From NCBI GenBank assembly GCA_017470935.1, contig JAFUXG010000014.1:38887-102886 (forward strand): a stretch of 64,000 bases of DNA. Reading direction: 5' to 3'. A program made the translations under genes and the position numbers. This DNA comes from Lachnospiraceae bacterium (GTDB lineage Bacteria; Bacillota; Clostridia; Lachnospirales; Lachnospiraceae). The notes under the pieces are model-generated. The model made no database searches, had not been told where the DNA came from, and saw nothing but the letters and a program-made list of their open reading frames with translations. Below, in pieces: positions 25,720 to 34,526 of this stretch; positions within the stretch are counted from its first letter, which is position 1; each line of letters starts with the position of its first letter.

Positions 25720-25784
25720 ACAATGAGAACATCATGTCGATAGATAATATTTTTTTGTCTAATGTAAAAAACATTTTCCAAAAA

Positions 25785-25869
25785 CATCCTCATATAAAGA
25801 AATATTTGTTAATTATATGAGGATGTGTTAAAATTATTCTTGATTTTTATTTTTTTGTCGTAATAATAT
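25785..25869 (+). promoter_or_regulatory. Inverted repeat and promoter upstream of the DUF2779 gene
   Basis: CATCCTCATATAA (25785-25797) and TTATATGAGGATG (25813-25825) are perfect 13-bp inverted repeats. TTGATT (25840-25845) and TAATAT (25864-25869), 18 bp apart, follow directly, and the coding start is 17 bp beyond. The repeat may be an operator or an old terminator. Confidence 0.4.
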
Positions 25870-25886
25870 ATGCTTCGGAGGTTTTA

Positions 25887-27365
25887 ATGAGTGATTATCA
25901 TTTGACAAAAACAAAATATTGTAGTGGAGTGCAATGTCCCAAGATGCTCTGGATGATGAAAAATAAGCCTGAAGAAGCGGTTGATTCCATGAATGGAGCG
26001 GTAATTGAAAACGGAAACATAGTTGGGCGTGCTGCAAGAAACTATTTCGGAGAATACACACTGATACAGTATTCCGAAGATAAAGCGCAGATGGTATCTG
26101 ATACTATCAATGCTATGGAATCCGGAGCAGAGAATATTGCTGAAGCCGGCTTTATATATGACGGGCTTTACTGTGCAGTGGATATTCTTCATCGTAATAG
26201 TGACGGCTGGGATATTGTTGAGGTAAAAAGTTCGACCGGTGTAAAGCCAATCCATGTTGATGACATGTCTTTCCAGTATTTTGTTCTTAAAAGTGCAGGT
26301 ATCAATGTAAAAAATGTATATATATTATATATCAATAATCAATACGTCCGACATGGCGAGCTGGATCTGAAGCAACTCTTCAACCTTGAAAACTATACAG
26401 AGAAAGCTATTGAAAAACAGGATGAGATTAAAACAAGGATCGCAGAGCTCAGAGAATATATTAAGCAATCCGAAGAGCCGGATATGGAGATCGGTACTTT
26501 CTGCGAAAAGCCTTATCTATGTTCTTTTTTAGATTATTGCAGAGGAGATCTTCCAAGTTCTTCGGTATTTGATATAGCTCGAATCGGTAAAAAAGCCTAT
26601 GAACTGTATAATCAGGGAATCATTTCGTTTCAGGATATCATCAATCACAATATCAAGCTTACGGATAATCAGATGACACAGGTAAATAGCTTTGTAGACA
26701 GGAAACCGGAAGTGATCAATAAAGAAGAAGTTAATAAGCTCCTTGAGAGTTTATATTATCCGCTGTATCATCTGGATTTTGAAACCTTCCAACAGGCTGT
26801 TCCGGAATATGAAGGCGGAAAACCATATGCTCAGATACCATTTCAGTATTCGCTTCATATAGAATATGAGGACGGACGTCTGGAGCACAAAGAGTTTCTC
26901 GGAAAAGAGGGTGAGGATCCAAGAAGAGCGATTGCCGAAAGCTTATGTCAGGATATTCCGAAGGGTGTTTGCTCCTTAGCCTTTAACATGGGATTTGAAA
27001 AGGGCAGAATTAAAGAATTGGCAGCACTTTTCCCTGATCTGTCAGAGCATCTGATGGATATTCATGATCACATGCAGGATCTGATGATCCCATTCCAACA
27101 AAAAGCATTTTACAACAATGATATGGAAGGATCATATTCCATCAAGCATGTGCTTCCGGCATTGTATCCGGATGATCCGGAACTTAACTATCACAGTCTT
27201 GATCAGGTACATAACGGCAGCGAGGCTTCTGAAGCATTTCTGACCATGGCAGACAAATCATCGGAAGAGATCGCAAAGCTTAGAGAAAATCTTCTTAAGT
27301 ATTGTGGGCTTGATACCTATGCGATGGTGAAGGTGTTAAGGAAATTGAGGGAAGCGGTAGGGTAA
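25887..27365 (+). CDS. Cas4-like Fe-S PD-(D/E)XK nuclease fused to a DUF2779 exonuclease-like domain
   Basis: The 492-residue protein has two nuclease-like halves. Residues 1-220 look like a RecB/Cas4-type nuclease: Asp99, then Glu112-x-Lys114 in VEVKSS. Cys12 and Cys17 at the N-terminus and Cys206, Cys212 and Cys218 (CEKPYLCSFLDYC) after the core could hold a 4Fe-4S cluster. Residues from about 285 form a DUF2779 domain with a DEDD-type RNase H-like pattern: Asp297-x-Glu299 (LDFET), FNMGFEK near 366-372, and YCGLDT with Asp476. The start has a GGAGG site. Location between AbiE and McrBC suggests a defence or DNA-repair role; substrate unknown. Confidence 0.75.
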   Translation: MSDYHLTKTKYCSGVQCPKMLWMMKNKPEEAVDSMNGAVIENGNIVGRAARNYFGEYTLIQYSEDKAQMVSDTINAMESGAENIAEAGFIYDGLYCAVDILHRNSDGWDIVEVKSSTGVKPIHVDDMSFQYFVLKSAGINVKNVYILYINNQYVRHGELDLKQLFNLENYTEKAIEKQDEIKTRIAELREYIKQSEEPDMEIGTFCEKPYLCSFLDYCRGDLPSSSVFDIARIGKKAYELYNQGIISFQDIINHNIKLTDNQMTQVNSFVDRKPEVINKEEVNKLLESLYYPLYHLDFETFQQAVPEYEGGKPYAQIPFQYSLHIEYEDGRLEHKEFLGKEGEDPRRAIAESLCQDIPKGVCSLAFNMGFEKGRIKELAALFPDLSEHLMDIHDHMQDLMIPFQQKAFYNNDMEGSYSIKHVLPALYPDDPELNYHSLDQVHNGSEASEAFLTMADKSSEEIAKLRENLLKYCGLDTYAMVKVLRKLREAVG

Positions 27366-27531
27366 GTATATTTTCTGTATTAAAAAAACAAAACTATTAA
27401 AACATTATTATAATAATTCTAAGAGAGGAAAAAGTTTGAAAACGAAACGTAGTGGGTAAAGATATATTTTATGGCAACACAAACAAGCCATCTTGAGGTG
27501 GCTTAAAAATAAATATAGACACGAGACCTAA

Positions 27532-28791
27532 TCAGAATACTGTAACGGATTCATCTTTTATAGTATATCCCCGTTGCTTGAGCAGACTAAGTGCCTGTGA
27601 AACAGTAAGCTCTTTTGATTTGTTCACAGGACGTGATTCAAGAAAACCATCCGGTGTATATGGCGTCAGGTCTGATAGTATGTGCCAGATAGCGGTCAGG
27701 AACATACGACAGATGGCGATGATGGCTTTCTTATGACCACGACGTGCTTTTATACGTCTGTAACGCTCTGTAAATTCAGGATGTTTCTTGGAATGGATAA
27801 TAGCATTTGCAATTTGTACCAGAACTGGTTTAAAATAAGAACCGGCACGGGAAATCCTAGTGGATTTGATTTTTTTGTTGCTTTGGTCATTGCGGGGACA
27901 GCATCCTGCCCAGGAAACAAGGTGTTTGGCTGTGGGGAAGACAGACATATCGCCGCCGATTTCTGAAAGCACTTGAATAGCGGTCAAGGGATTTTTATCA
28001 AATCCGGGGACTGTTCTAATTAAATTTAAAGCAGCTTCGTATTTATCACTGAGACGAAAGATTTCCCGTTCTATTTCTGCTTTGTGCTTTTCGAGTTCAT
28101 CAATGTGGTCGAGGCACTGTCTAAGCTTTACAGCCTGTTCATGAGAAATGGCACCGTCAACAGCAGCCTGGATTTCATCAATGGGAGTCTTGCATTTGCT
28201 GTTTACAAATGGAGCCACATCAAAAGACTCTCCGGGATGATTTAAAATATATTCTGTAATAGAGCGGGATGATTTTCCAAAGATGTCGCTGAATACGTCG
28301 TCAAGTTTAAGATTTGAAACAGTAAGACAGTTATGAGCACGATTCTTTTCGCCTGTGATCATACAGGTTAGTTTGAAACGGTATCTTACAAGATCTCGCA
28401 ATTGACGGATATCAGCAGGTGGAATAAATGATGGTTTTGTCATACCACACATATACAGGTCACATATCCATTTAGCATCCTTGCGGTCAGTCTTGTTACC
28501 TTTTATAGGTTTTGTATATTTGGGATGAGATAAAGTGACCCAGATGTCATTTTTCTCAAGAATGTTAAAAACAGGAATCCAATACTTGCCGGTAGATTCC
28601 ATGCAGACATCATTGCAGTCGTATTTTGCAAGCCAGTCACACAGTTCCTGTAATCCTTTTGTGAAGGAAGAGAAACGAGCCTGCTTATACTCAACACGAT
28701 CGTTTGCATCAGCAATACCGATACAGGCAAAAATCCATGTTTTGTGGACATCAAGTCCACAGCATTTTTTACGGATGATTTTAAAAGACAA
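27532..28791 (-). CDS. IS110-family transposase (DEDD recombinase)
   Basis: The 419-residue protein has the RuvC-like N-terminal domain with its acidic tetrad: Asp14 in GLDVHK, Glu in CMESTG near residue 65, and Asp-Arg-Lys-Asp in KTDRKDA near 102-106. The C-terminal Tnp domain carries the RTVPGFDKNPLTA and SWAGCCPRNDQS segments, including the catalytic serine region. Both halves are present and full length, so it may be active. Enzymes of this family are directed by a bridge RNA encoded in the element's non-coding end, which fits the upstream structure. It is transcribed opposite to its neighbours. Confidence 0.9.
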   Translation of the reverse strand: MSFKIIRKKCCGLDVHKTWIFACIGIADANDRVEYKQARFSSFTKGLQELCDWLAKYDCNDVCMESTGKYWIPVFNILEKNDIWVTLSHPKYTKPIKGNKTDRKDAKWICDLYMCGMTKPSFIPPADIRQLRDLVRYRFKLTCMITGEKNRAHNCLTVSNLKLDDVFSDIFGKSSRSITEYILNHPGESFDVAPFVNSKCKTPIDEIQAAVDGAISHEQAVKLRQCLDHIDELEKHKAEIEREIFRLSDKYEAALNLIRTVPGFDKNPLTAIQVLSEIGGDMSVFPTAKHLVSWAGCCPRNDQSNKKIKSTRISRAGSYFKPVLVQIANAIIHSKKHPEFTERYRRIKARRGHKKAIIAICRMFLTAIWHILSDLTPYTPDGFLESRPVNKSKELTVSQALSLLKQRGYTIKDESVTVF

Positions 28792-28800
28792 CTAATTTAA

Positions 28801-29000
28801 CCTCCTGATAATTATAGTTATAAAGCTGACAGTGACTGGTCATCCGGCAAAATCGAGTCGACTTTGGAAGAGATAAGTTTACGGGCTACGGTATGCGCCA
28901 TTCATTGATGCCTTAACGGATGACCGACAACATATAACAATGCGAGGTCGCCGCTATACAGCCCCGCCACTCACCTCCACGTGTTCTGTAGTGTGTCAGT
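28801..29000 (-). ncRNA. Candidate IS110 bridge-RNA region
   Basis: In IS110-group elements the bridge RNA lies directly upstream of the transposase on the same strand. This region contains a 9-bp stem (GGTCATCCG at 28838-28846 with CGGATGACC at 28917-28925) enclosing 70 nt. A second short stem (GAGGT at 28944, ACCTC at 28973) encloses a GC-rich loop. No ORF is present. Boundaries and guide loops are not defined here. Confidence 0.45.
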
Positions 29001-29087
29001 CTTATAAGAGAATTATAACAGGAAAAAAGGATAGATAATAGAAAAAGCAAAGCGAGAGGAAACAAAAGTTTTCATAACCCCATTGGT

Positions 29088-29109
29088 GCCTTTCGCAGCG
29101 CGGAAAGGC
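29088..29109 (+). promoter_or_regulatory. Hairpin covering the mcrB ribosome binding site
   Basis: GCCTTTC (29088-29094) and GAAAGGC (29103-29109) form a 7-bp stem. The right arm overlaps the only purine-rich ribosome site (GGAAAGG) 12 bases before ATG 29121, so translation could be damped when the stem forms. Confidence 0.4.
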
Positions 29110-29120
29110 GGTTTATAACA

Positions 29121-31364
29121 ATGAGAAGATCACAAAATAAAGAAACAATACCAGGAGTAAATGAATTAAATAAGTTGTTTGGAAAAATTAATGAAAAATA
29201 CAAAAAGTGGTTTAATAGTGCTGATGCTAATGGAAACTATTCAATCTACGGTGTATATAAAGATGATATAAAAAACATCGTGGAAAAAGTCCAAGATCTT
29301 CTTGTTAAATTAGCAACAGATTGTTTTTTGACAACTGACGATGTTAATAAAACAAAATTTAAGTTGGACGTTCAAAATTCATCAGAGAATAAGAATGAAA
29401 TCAGAAGAATCAAAAAATATATGTGGTCACCGCTTATTCATGATGGATCACTTGTGGTTTCTAACTCAGTGTCATATGATGCAAGTAACGCTAATCATTA
29501 TAAATTCATTATTGTTGTTGATGTCCAAGATTCAAGCGGTGAAAGAAATAGCAATATTGGGGATTTGCAAAATGCTTTTATCGATCTTCAGAAAAAGGTT
29601 AATGATGTGAAGAAAATAGAAACAGGCAACAATACATTCTACGCACTGGATTTTGATGGAAATAAGCGTCCATATATGAGAATTGATGTAAATGAAAAAA
29701 ATGATTATCAAGAGCTGCTACAAGAATATGTTAAAGATGTTTTTTTGGCGAAAGCATTATTTAAATACATACTTGTTGCAAAGGCATATAATGATAATAG
29801 AAAAGATAAGACTTTTAAAAAAGTCGAATATTTATTCAAAGCTACGAATATATTTGAAAAAGCGGGCATGATTTTTTCACCGACATTATTAAAACTTGAA
29901 GATTTAATATTTGATGATAACAAACAGATTGTTCTAACAGGTGCTCCTGGTACTGGCAAGACATATTCTGCCCAAGAGTATGTTATGTGGCAGGCATTGA
30001 CTGAATATGTTGAGGAGAAGAATATCGCTAATGATAGTGCTTTGAAAAACAAAGTGAATCAGTTCGTATGTTATTGGAAAGATGATAAAAATGTCACATC
30101 TGATAATGGAGGCGGAACGGACGATGCACGCGAATTCGTTGATGCTTACAAGGAAAAAAGGTTTCATATGGTTCAGTTCCATCCTTCCTACGATTACACA
30201 GATTTTGTTGAAGGGTTAAGACCGATCGATGATGGAAACGGTGGTATGAAATTTGTAAAGATGGATGGCGAGTTTAAGGCATTTTGTAGGGAAGCTGCTA
30301 AACCAGAGAATAAAGAAAAAAAATACTATTTTGTTATTGACGAAATTAACCGTGCAGATTTATCAAAAGTATTTGGCGAATTAATGTATTGTTTAGAGGA
30401 AGATTACAGAGGGGCAAGCCATAAAATTAAAACGCAGTATTCAAACCTGAATACTTATGGATACCCAAAGGAAGAAGGCAAAATAATAATTGAAGATATA
30501 TATAAAGATGGAGGTTTTTATATACCGGAAAATGTGATCATTATCGGAACAATGAACGATATCGACAGAAGTGTTGATACCTTTGATTTTGCTTTGAGAA
30601 GAAGATTCAGGTGGATTAAAGTCGGGGTGGATAAAGCTTTGTTGAATACAACTTTCCGTGCGATGAATAAGAATAATGGTGATCGTATAGAACAAAGCAA
30701 GATAGATGAATATGTAGCAAATATAGATAGTATGAATAAAGTTTTCGGTAGTGAGGATAAGTATAAAATAATTTTCAGAACGCCAGAAGACTATCATGTT
30801 GGTCCTGCATATTTTAAAGGTCTCTTTAAAGGGGATTCAATGGATAGTATTTGGCAGAATAAAGTTGAGCCGCTTCTTAGGGAATATGTAAGAGGAAGAG
30901 ATGTTGGTGACTTTTTAAAAGATTGTGAAGGTGCTTTGAAGGGCAATGCTTCTTCTGAAATGTTGTCTGAAGATATAGAGGTAATGCTAAGAAATAATAA
31001 GAAGAATAATAATGTATCTGATGAAATAATAAAAAGAAGTGCGAACATAATAAAAGAACTGGCTAGAGTAATAAATGAAACAGAAGATTTTCCCAAGCTG
31101 AAGGGAACAGGACGCAAAACCACGATAAGTAATAAATTATGTTCAATAATAGATCTTGAAAATATAGTTGAAAACTCTAAAGAACAAGATTATTATAATG
31201 CCTTTAACTTTAAAGGTAAGTTTAAAGATGAATTGAGCGAGGAACAGAAAGGATTGTTGCATAAAAAAATAGAAGATTGCTTGAATGATAAAACCTCTAC
31301 AGAAGCTGGTGACTCTTTGCCAGAAGGGGTTTCAACAGAAAATACTACTAAAGATGAGGACTAG
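29121..31364 (+). CDS. mcrB: McrB-type AAA+ GTPase subunit of a modification-dependent restriction system
   Basis: The 747-residue protein has a ~255-residue N-terminal region of unrecognised fold, expected to be the DNA-recognition part, then a McrB-type AAA+ motor. Walker A is GAPGTGKT at residues 274-281, Walker B is VIDEINRAD with Asp407-Glu408, and the family's TMNDIDRSVDTFD sensor segment and RRRF arginine finger follow. McrB binds modified DNA, hydrolyses GTP and drives the McrC nuclease. The helical C-terminus is Asn/Lys-rich. The stop is two bases before the mcrC start, so the two are coupled. Low G+C relative to core genes suggests acquisition. Confidence 0.88.
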   Translation: MRRSQNKETIPGVNELNKLFGKINEKYKKWFNSADANGNYSIYGVYKDDIKNIVEKVQDLLVKLATDCFLTTDDVNKTKFKLDVQNSSENKNEIRRIKKYMWSPLIHDGSLVVSNSVSYDASNANHYKFIIVVDVQDSSGERNSNIGDLQNAFIDLQKKVNDVKKIETGNNTFYALDFDGNKRPYMRIDVNEKNDYQELLQEYVKDVFLAKALFKYILVAKAYNDNRKDKTFKKVEYLFKATNIFEKAGMIFSPTLLKLEDLIFDDNKQIVLTGAPGTGKTYSAQEYVMWQALTEYVEEKNIANDSALKNKVNQFVCYWKDDKNVTSDNGGGTDDAREFVDAYKEKRFHMVQFHPSYDYTDFVEGLRPIDDGNGGMKFVKMDGEFKAFCREAAKPENKEKKYYFVIDEINRADLSKVFGELMYCLEEDYRGASHKIKTQYSNLNTYGYPKEEGKIIIEDIYKDGGFYIPENVIIIGTMNDIDRSVDTFDFALRRRFRWIKVGVDKALLNTTFRAMNKNNGDRIEQSKIDEYVANIDSMNKVFGSEDKYKIIFRTPEDYHVGPAYFKGLFKGDSMDSIWQNKVEPLLREYVRGRDVGDFLKDCEGALKGNASSEMLSEDIEVMLRNNKKNNNVSDEIIKRSANIIKELARVINETEDFPKLKGTGRKTTISNKLCSIIDLENIVENSKEQDYYNAFNFKGKFKDELSEEQKGLLHKKIEDCLNDKTSTEAGDSLPEGVSTENTTKDED

Positions 31365-31366
31365 GT

Positions 31367-33052
31367 ATGAAAGAAGTAGTATTCTACGGACAGGATTATT
31401 CTCCTATAGATAAATCCTATTATTTAGATGGAACTAAGCTAAAAAAAATAGATTCGGATGATAATAAAAAAGAACTATTAAGCAGAGCTTTAGATGAAAT
31501 TAATAGAAAATTAGATTCTTCAGATGAATCATCTCGAATAGTGGTTGGACAAACTGTATTGGATGATAATAATGATGTTGATAACAGGAAAAAGAGAAAA
31601 TTTGAAATATCCAATATGGTGTTTGAAAATGGCAAAAATATAATAAAGTTTGGACCGCTTGTCGGAACGGTAACAGTACCGATTGACAAACGCTTGGTCA
31701 AGATTATTATTTTTTCCAGATTTGACAAGATAAATGAGGACGAACCGGAAAAGACCAGTCCGTATTTTCTTGCATCCATGCTGCTTAAGGGTAAACTGAA
31801 GTTTCATGATCGGCAGGTTAATTTTTCATATGATAACCTGTTTGACTTTTATATGCTCTGGCTGTTAAAGAAACACTTTATGGAAGCGATGCAAAAGGGC
31901 TTTTTCAAAAAGTATCAGCGTTTTGAGAGAAACGATGACAGGGTGCGTGGGGCGATTGATATTTCCAGACATATTCGACTTAACATGGGGTTGAATAATG
32001 GAAGGATTGCATACTCATACCGTGAGAATTCTGTAGATAATCCCATCAATCATTTAATCCTAACGTCTTATGATTACCTCAAGGAAAAATATCCAGATAT
32101 GGTTGAGAATAATACGGATTATGAATTGGAACAAATGCTGAAAGAACTTAAATATGCAATATCTTATCCGAAATACAGTAGACGTTCGATAATATCACTC
32201 AACCAGATGCCGATCGCCCATCCTTTTTTTACGGAATATGAGGAGCTTCGAAAGGTCTGTCTGAAGATTATGCGGGATGAAGGAGTTTCCCCCTTCCAAA
32301 GTGAGTCGGAAAGCTTGGATGGACTTCTTTACTATGTTCCGGATCTTTGGGAAGAGTATCTTCAGGATGTTTTCGAACGTAAGTGCAGAGAATTTAACAG
32401 AAATTTGGATTATTATGAATATGATGACAATAATGATAATGAATCCTCTCTTAGATTATCTGTAAAAGCCCAGGAAAAAATCTACATTATGACAGATATG
32501 GATAATGATAAAAATGAACAAAATACTTCATATCCAGATTTTGTTTTTTCTTATGAAGAGCAGGGAAATAGTTTTTATGAGTCAGAACAAGAGAAGGTTA
32601 GATTTTGTATCTTGGATGCTAAATACAAGCCTGATTGGAAGTATGCATTGAAAGGTAAGTTGCTTCCTAAATTAAGAGAGGATTATGATAAGTGCATCAG
32701 AGATATGGAATCTGTTAATGGAACAGCAACAGGAGTTGTGTTTCCTATGAAATCCGAAGACTTGAAGGATTCACCAGTCTACATGCATCAATTTAGCAAA
32801 TTTAATAAGATAAGACGTTTTTATACTATACCAATTGAAATTCCTAAAATTGAGGAGGATTTATATTATAAATGGGATAAAAAAATGTGCGATAGCATAG
32901 ATAAAACTATGTCCAATATCATTAATTCATTAAAATATGAAGCCTGCCTGCATCAGAAAATGAAAAAGGCAACTGAAGATATAATGAAAGATTATTATAA
33001 AGTATTTATCTCATGTGAAGATATGTGGGTTAATTCTACAGAAGCACAATAA
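31367..33052 (+). CDS. mcrC: McrC-type PD-(D/E)XK nuclease subunit
   Basis: The 561-residue product is the partner of McrB. The C-terminal nuclease domain shows Asp391 in SYPDFVF and Asp417-x-Lys419 in LDAKYK, the PD-(D/E)XK triad of the McrC/DUF2357-like family. The N-terminal half supplies the McrB-contacting domain. McrBC complexes cleave DNA carrying modified cytosines, protecting against modified phage genomes or foreign methylated DNA. It starts two bases after mcrB, using a GAGG inside the mcrB end. It is slightly longer than E. coli McrC (about 350 residues), typical of Firmicutes versions. A terminator follows. Confidence 0.85.
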   Translation: MKEVVFYGQDYSPIDKSYYLDGTKLKKIDSDDNKKELLSRALDEINRKLDSSDESSRIVVGQTVLDDNNDVDNRKKRKFEISNMVFENGKNIIKFGPLVGTVTVPIDKRLVKIIIFSRFDKINEDEPEKTSPYFLASMLLKGKLKFHDRQVNFSYDNLFDFYMLWLLKKHFMEAMQKGFFKKYQRFERNDDRVRGAIDISRHIRLNMGLNNGRIAYSYRENSVDNPINHLILTSYDYLKEKYPDMVENNTDYELEQMLKELKYAISYPKYSRRSIISLNQMPIAHPFFTEYEELRKVCLKIMRDEGVSPFQSESESLDGLLYYVPDLWEEYLQDVFERKCREFNRNLDYYEYDDNNDNESSLRLSVKAQEKIYIMTDMDNDKNEQNTSYPDFVFSYEEQGNSFYESEQEKVRFCILDAKYKPDWKYALKGKLLPKLREDYDKCIRDMESVNGTATGVVFPMKSEDLKDSPVYMHQFSKFNKIRRFYTIPIEIPKIEEDLYYKWDKKMCDSIDKTMSNIINSLKYEACLHQKMKKATEDIMKDYYKVFISCEDMWVNSTEAQ

Positions 33053-33106
33053 AATTTTAATAAGACAAAATTCTCAATTGACAAATAAAAGCAATCATGC
33101 TAGGTT

Positions 33107-33165
33107 AAAAGCTGAAAGGATGCATGGCAGAACAATCTGTCGCATTCTTCAGCTTTTTCTTTTTA
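33107..33165 (+). terminator. Terminator after mcrBC
   Basis: AAAGCTGAA and TTCAGCTTT form the outer stem, GATGC/GCATT extends it inward, and TTTCTTTTT follows. A TTGACA with a weak extended -10 (33078-33106) lies just upstream, so the hairpin might instead attenuate the next gene. Confidence 0.65.
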
Positions 33166-33196
33166 ATGTGTTAGTAAAAAACAAGAGGTTGGGAAA

Positions 33197-34063
33197 ATGG
33201 ACGAGAGGAACGATTTTGACCGCAAATACGTGGCGACACGGCTGCCAGATAAATTGAAATTAGCAGAATATATTAAGGAAGCGAAAGGACCGGGGAGAAC
33301 CATGGCTGAATTTGCCAAGCAGTGCGGTACGCTGAGTGCGCCTTCGTTCTCAAGGATTATTAAAGGGAATCTGGTGAAGCCATTATCTGTGGAAATCATT
33401 CAGTCAATCGTAAAGAATGCTGCCCCCGGAGCCCGCGTGGATTATGAGAGCATGATGCGTGCTAATGGCATGGTACCCGAGGATCTGGAGAAAGAAGAAT
33501 CTGACGTGACCGTCTATAGGGAGAGGGCTGAGCAAGAGAAGAATATGGAACTTCAGGTGAGGAACATTATTGCTGACGAGCATTTTGCAAGGGGACATAT
33601 GATTCAGTATTTTCCCGGTCTTCCTGAAGACGTTTCGCCAAGGCATGAATACCTGTCTCCAATTTATATACCAAAAAGCAGGTTTGGTCTGAGTGTTCCC
33701 AGCTCCTTTACAATCCGAATTCAGGGACATGAGCCGTTGTTTTGGAATTATGACGTGAACTTGCATGGCGTGAACCTGCATGTGCCGGAAAGAGATAAGC
33801 TGGCCGAATTGCCCTACGCTTCATTTTTTTTGAGGGATACGTGGGAGCCCGAAACACTGAAGGACGTGAAACAATCCTTTGTGTTTGTGGATAAAGGGAC
33901 GTATCAAGCATTTCTTTCCTTGCTGTCCGGTGTGAAGGTGCATAATAATGTATCTGTGTTGCTGGTGGATTTGAAGGCAGGCAGGATCGTGGAAGAGCAT
34001 TTTTTGGACCGGTATGATGGAAAACAGATGGATAGTGTTTTTTTGGAAAAACGGATGGAGTAA
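33197..34063 (+). CDS. XRE-like regulator with a large unknown C-terminal domain
   Basis: The 288-residue protein opens with a helix-turn-helix-like domain: LAEYIKEAKGPGRTMAEFAK, then LSAPSFSRIIKG and KPLSVEIIQSIV (about residues 20-75). The fit to the XRE fold is good at the level of helix spacing. A coiled linker (about 95-120) leads to a ~165-residue mixed alpha/beta domain that I do not recognise. The gene sits alone between two terminators downstream of mcrBC. It could regulate one of the neighbouring defence modules, which is inference from position. An AGAGG site supports the start. Confidence 0.6.
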   Translation: MDERNDFDRKYVATRLPDKLKLAEYIKEAKGPGRTMAEFAKQCGTLSAPSFSRIIKGNLVKPLSVEIIQSIVKNAAPGARVDYESMMRANGMVPEDLEKEESDVTVYRERAEQEKNMELQVRNIIADEHFARGHMIQYFPGLPEDVSPRHEYLSPIYIPKSRFGLSVPSSFTIRIQGHEPLFWNYDVNLHGVNLHVPERDKLAELPYASFFLRDTWEPETLKDVKQSFVFVDKGTYQAFLSLLSGVKVHNNVSVLLVDLKAGRIVEEHFLDRYDGKQMDSVFLEKRME

Positions 34064-34119
34064 AATCAATAGGAACAAGATTAATAAAAATGTAATAGAT
34101 TCATTTGTTTGATGGATGG

Positions 34120-34160
34120 AGCCCCCCGCAAGACTGTTGCGAGGGGTTCTTTGTTATTTT
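34120..34160 (+). terminator. Terminator after the XRE-like gene
   Basis: CCCCCGCAA and TTGCGAGGGG pair with one mismatch, followed by TTCTTTGTTATTTT. Confidence 0.75.
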
Positions 34161-34289
34161 GCATGTGAAATAAACTAAAGCTGTCTGCGATTTTGTGCAT
34201 ATTTCACGAATATGTTGCAAATACAAAATTTTATCAAAAAATTTATTACATTGAAAATGGTTTTGTGATATTGTATACGCACAATGAAA

Positions 34290-34429
34290 TTTTGACACGA
34301 CGAAATTTTTCTGAAGCGACACATAGAATAGAAAACTGATCACAATATATACAACTATGCAATACTATAGATGCATAGTGGTTTTGTATACATTTTGGCT
34401 AGACAAAATATATTTTGCCAAGGCGAAAT
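34290..34429 (+). promoter_or_regulatory. Three related palindromic 17-mers upstream of the AAA+/ClpP operon
   Basis: TTTTGACACGACGAAAT (34290-34306), TTTTGGCTAGACAAAAT (34393-34409) and TTTTGCCAAGGCGAAAT (34413-34429) fit TTTTGNCNNGRCRAAAT, an imperfect palindrome. The last two start exactly 20 bp apart. A further inverted repeat, CTATGCA/TGCATAG (34355-34378), lies between. They look like operators and differ from the CtsR, HrcA and LexA consensus sites. Confidence 0.5.
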
Positions 34430-34455
34430 ATTTTAAAAACAAGGAGGACAAAAAT

Positions 34456-34485
34456 ATGAAAAATGAAAAGAACATTCCTTATTAA
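34456..34485 (+). CDS. Nine-codon leader ORF before the AAA+ gene
   Basis: MKNEKNIPY followed by TAA, with a perfect AAGGAGG eight bases upstream. The ribosome site is stronger than that of the AAA+ gene 41 bp downstream. It could be a regulatory leader peptide, a translational-coupling device, or the remains of a lost start. No terminator-type structure overlaps it. Confidence 0.35.
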   Translation: MKNEKNIPY

Positions 34486-34526
34486 TTAGAGACATTTAAT
34501 TTAAGAAGAAAGAGAGGGAAATGATT

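Larger units (their letters stand above)
27480..29040 (-). mobile_element. IS110-family insertion sequence (ends approximate)
   Basis: A single transposase gene on the minus strand is preceded by a structured non-coding region of about 250 bp, the usual layout of IS110 elements. IS110 elements lack long terminal inverted repeats, so the exact ends cannot be read here. A short hairpin at 27485-27504 follows the transposase and may be its terminator. It lies between the DUF2779 gene and mcrB and has not broken either one. Confidence 0.75.
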
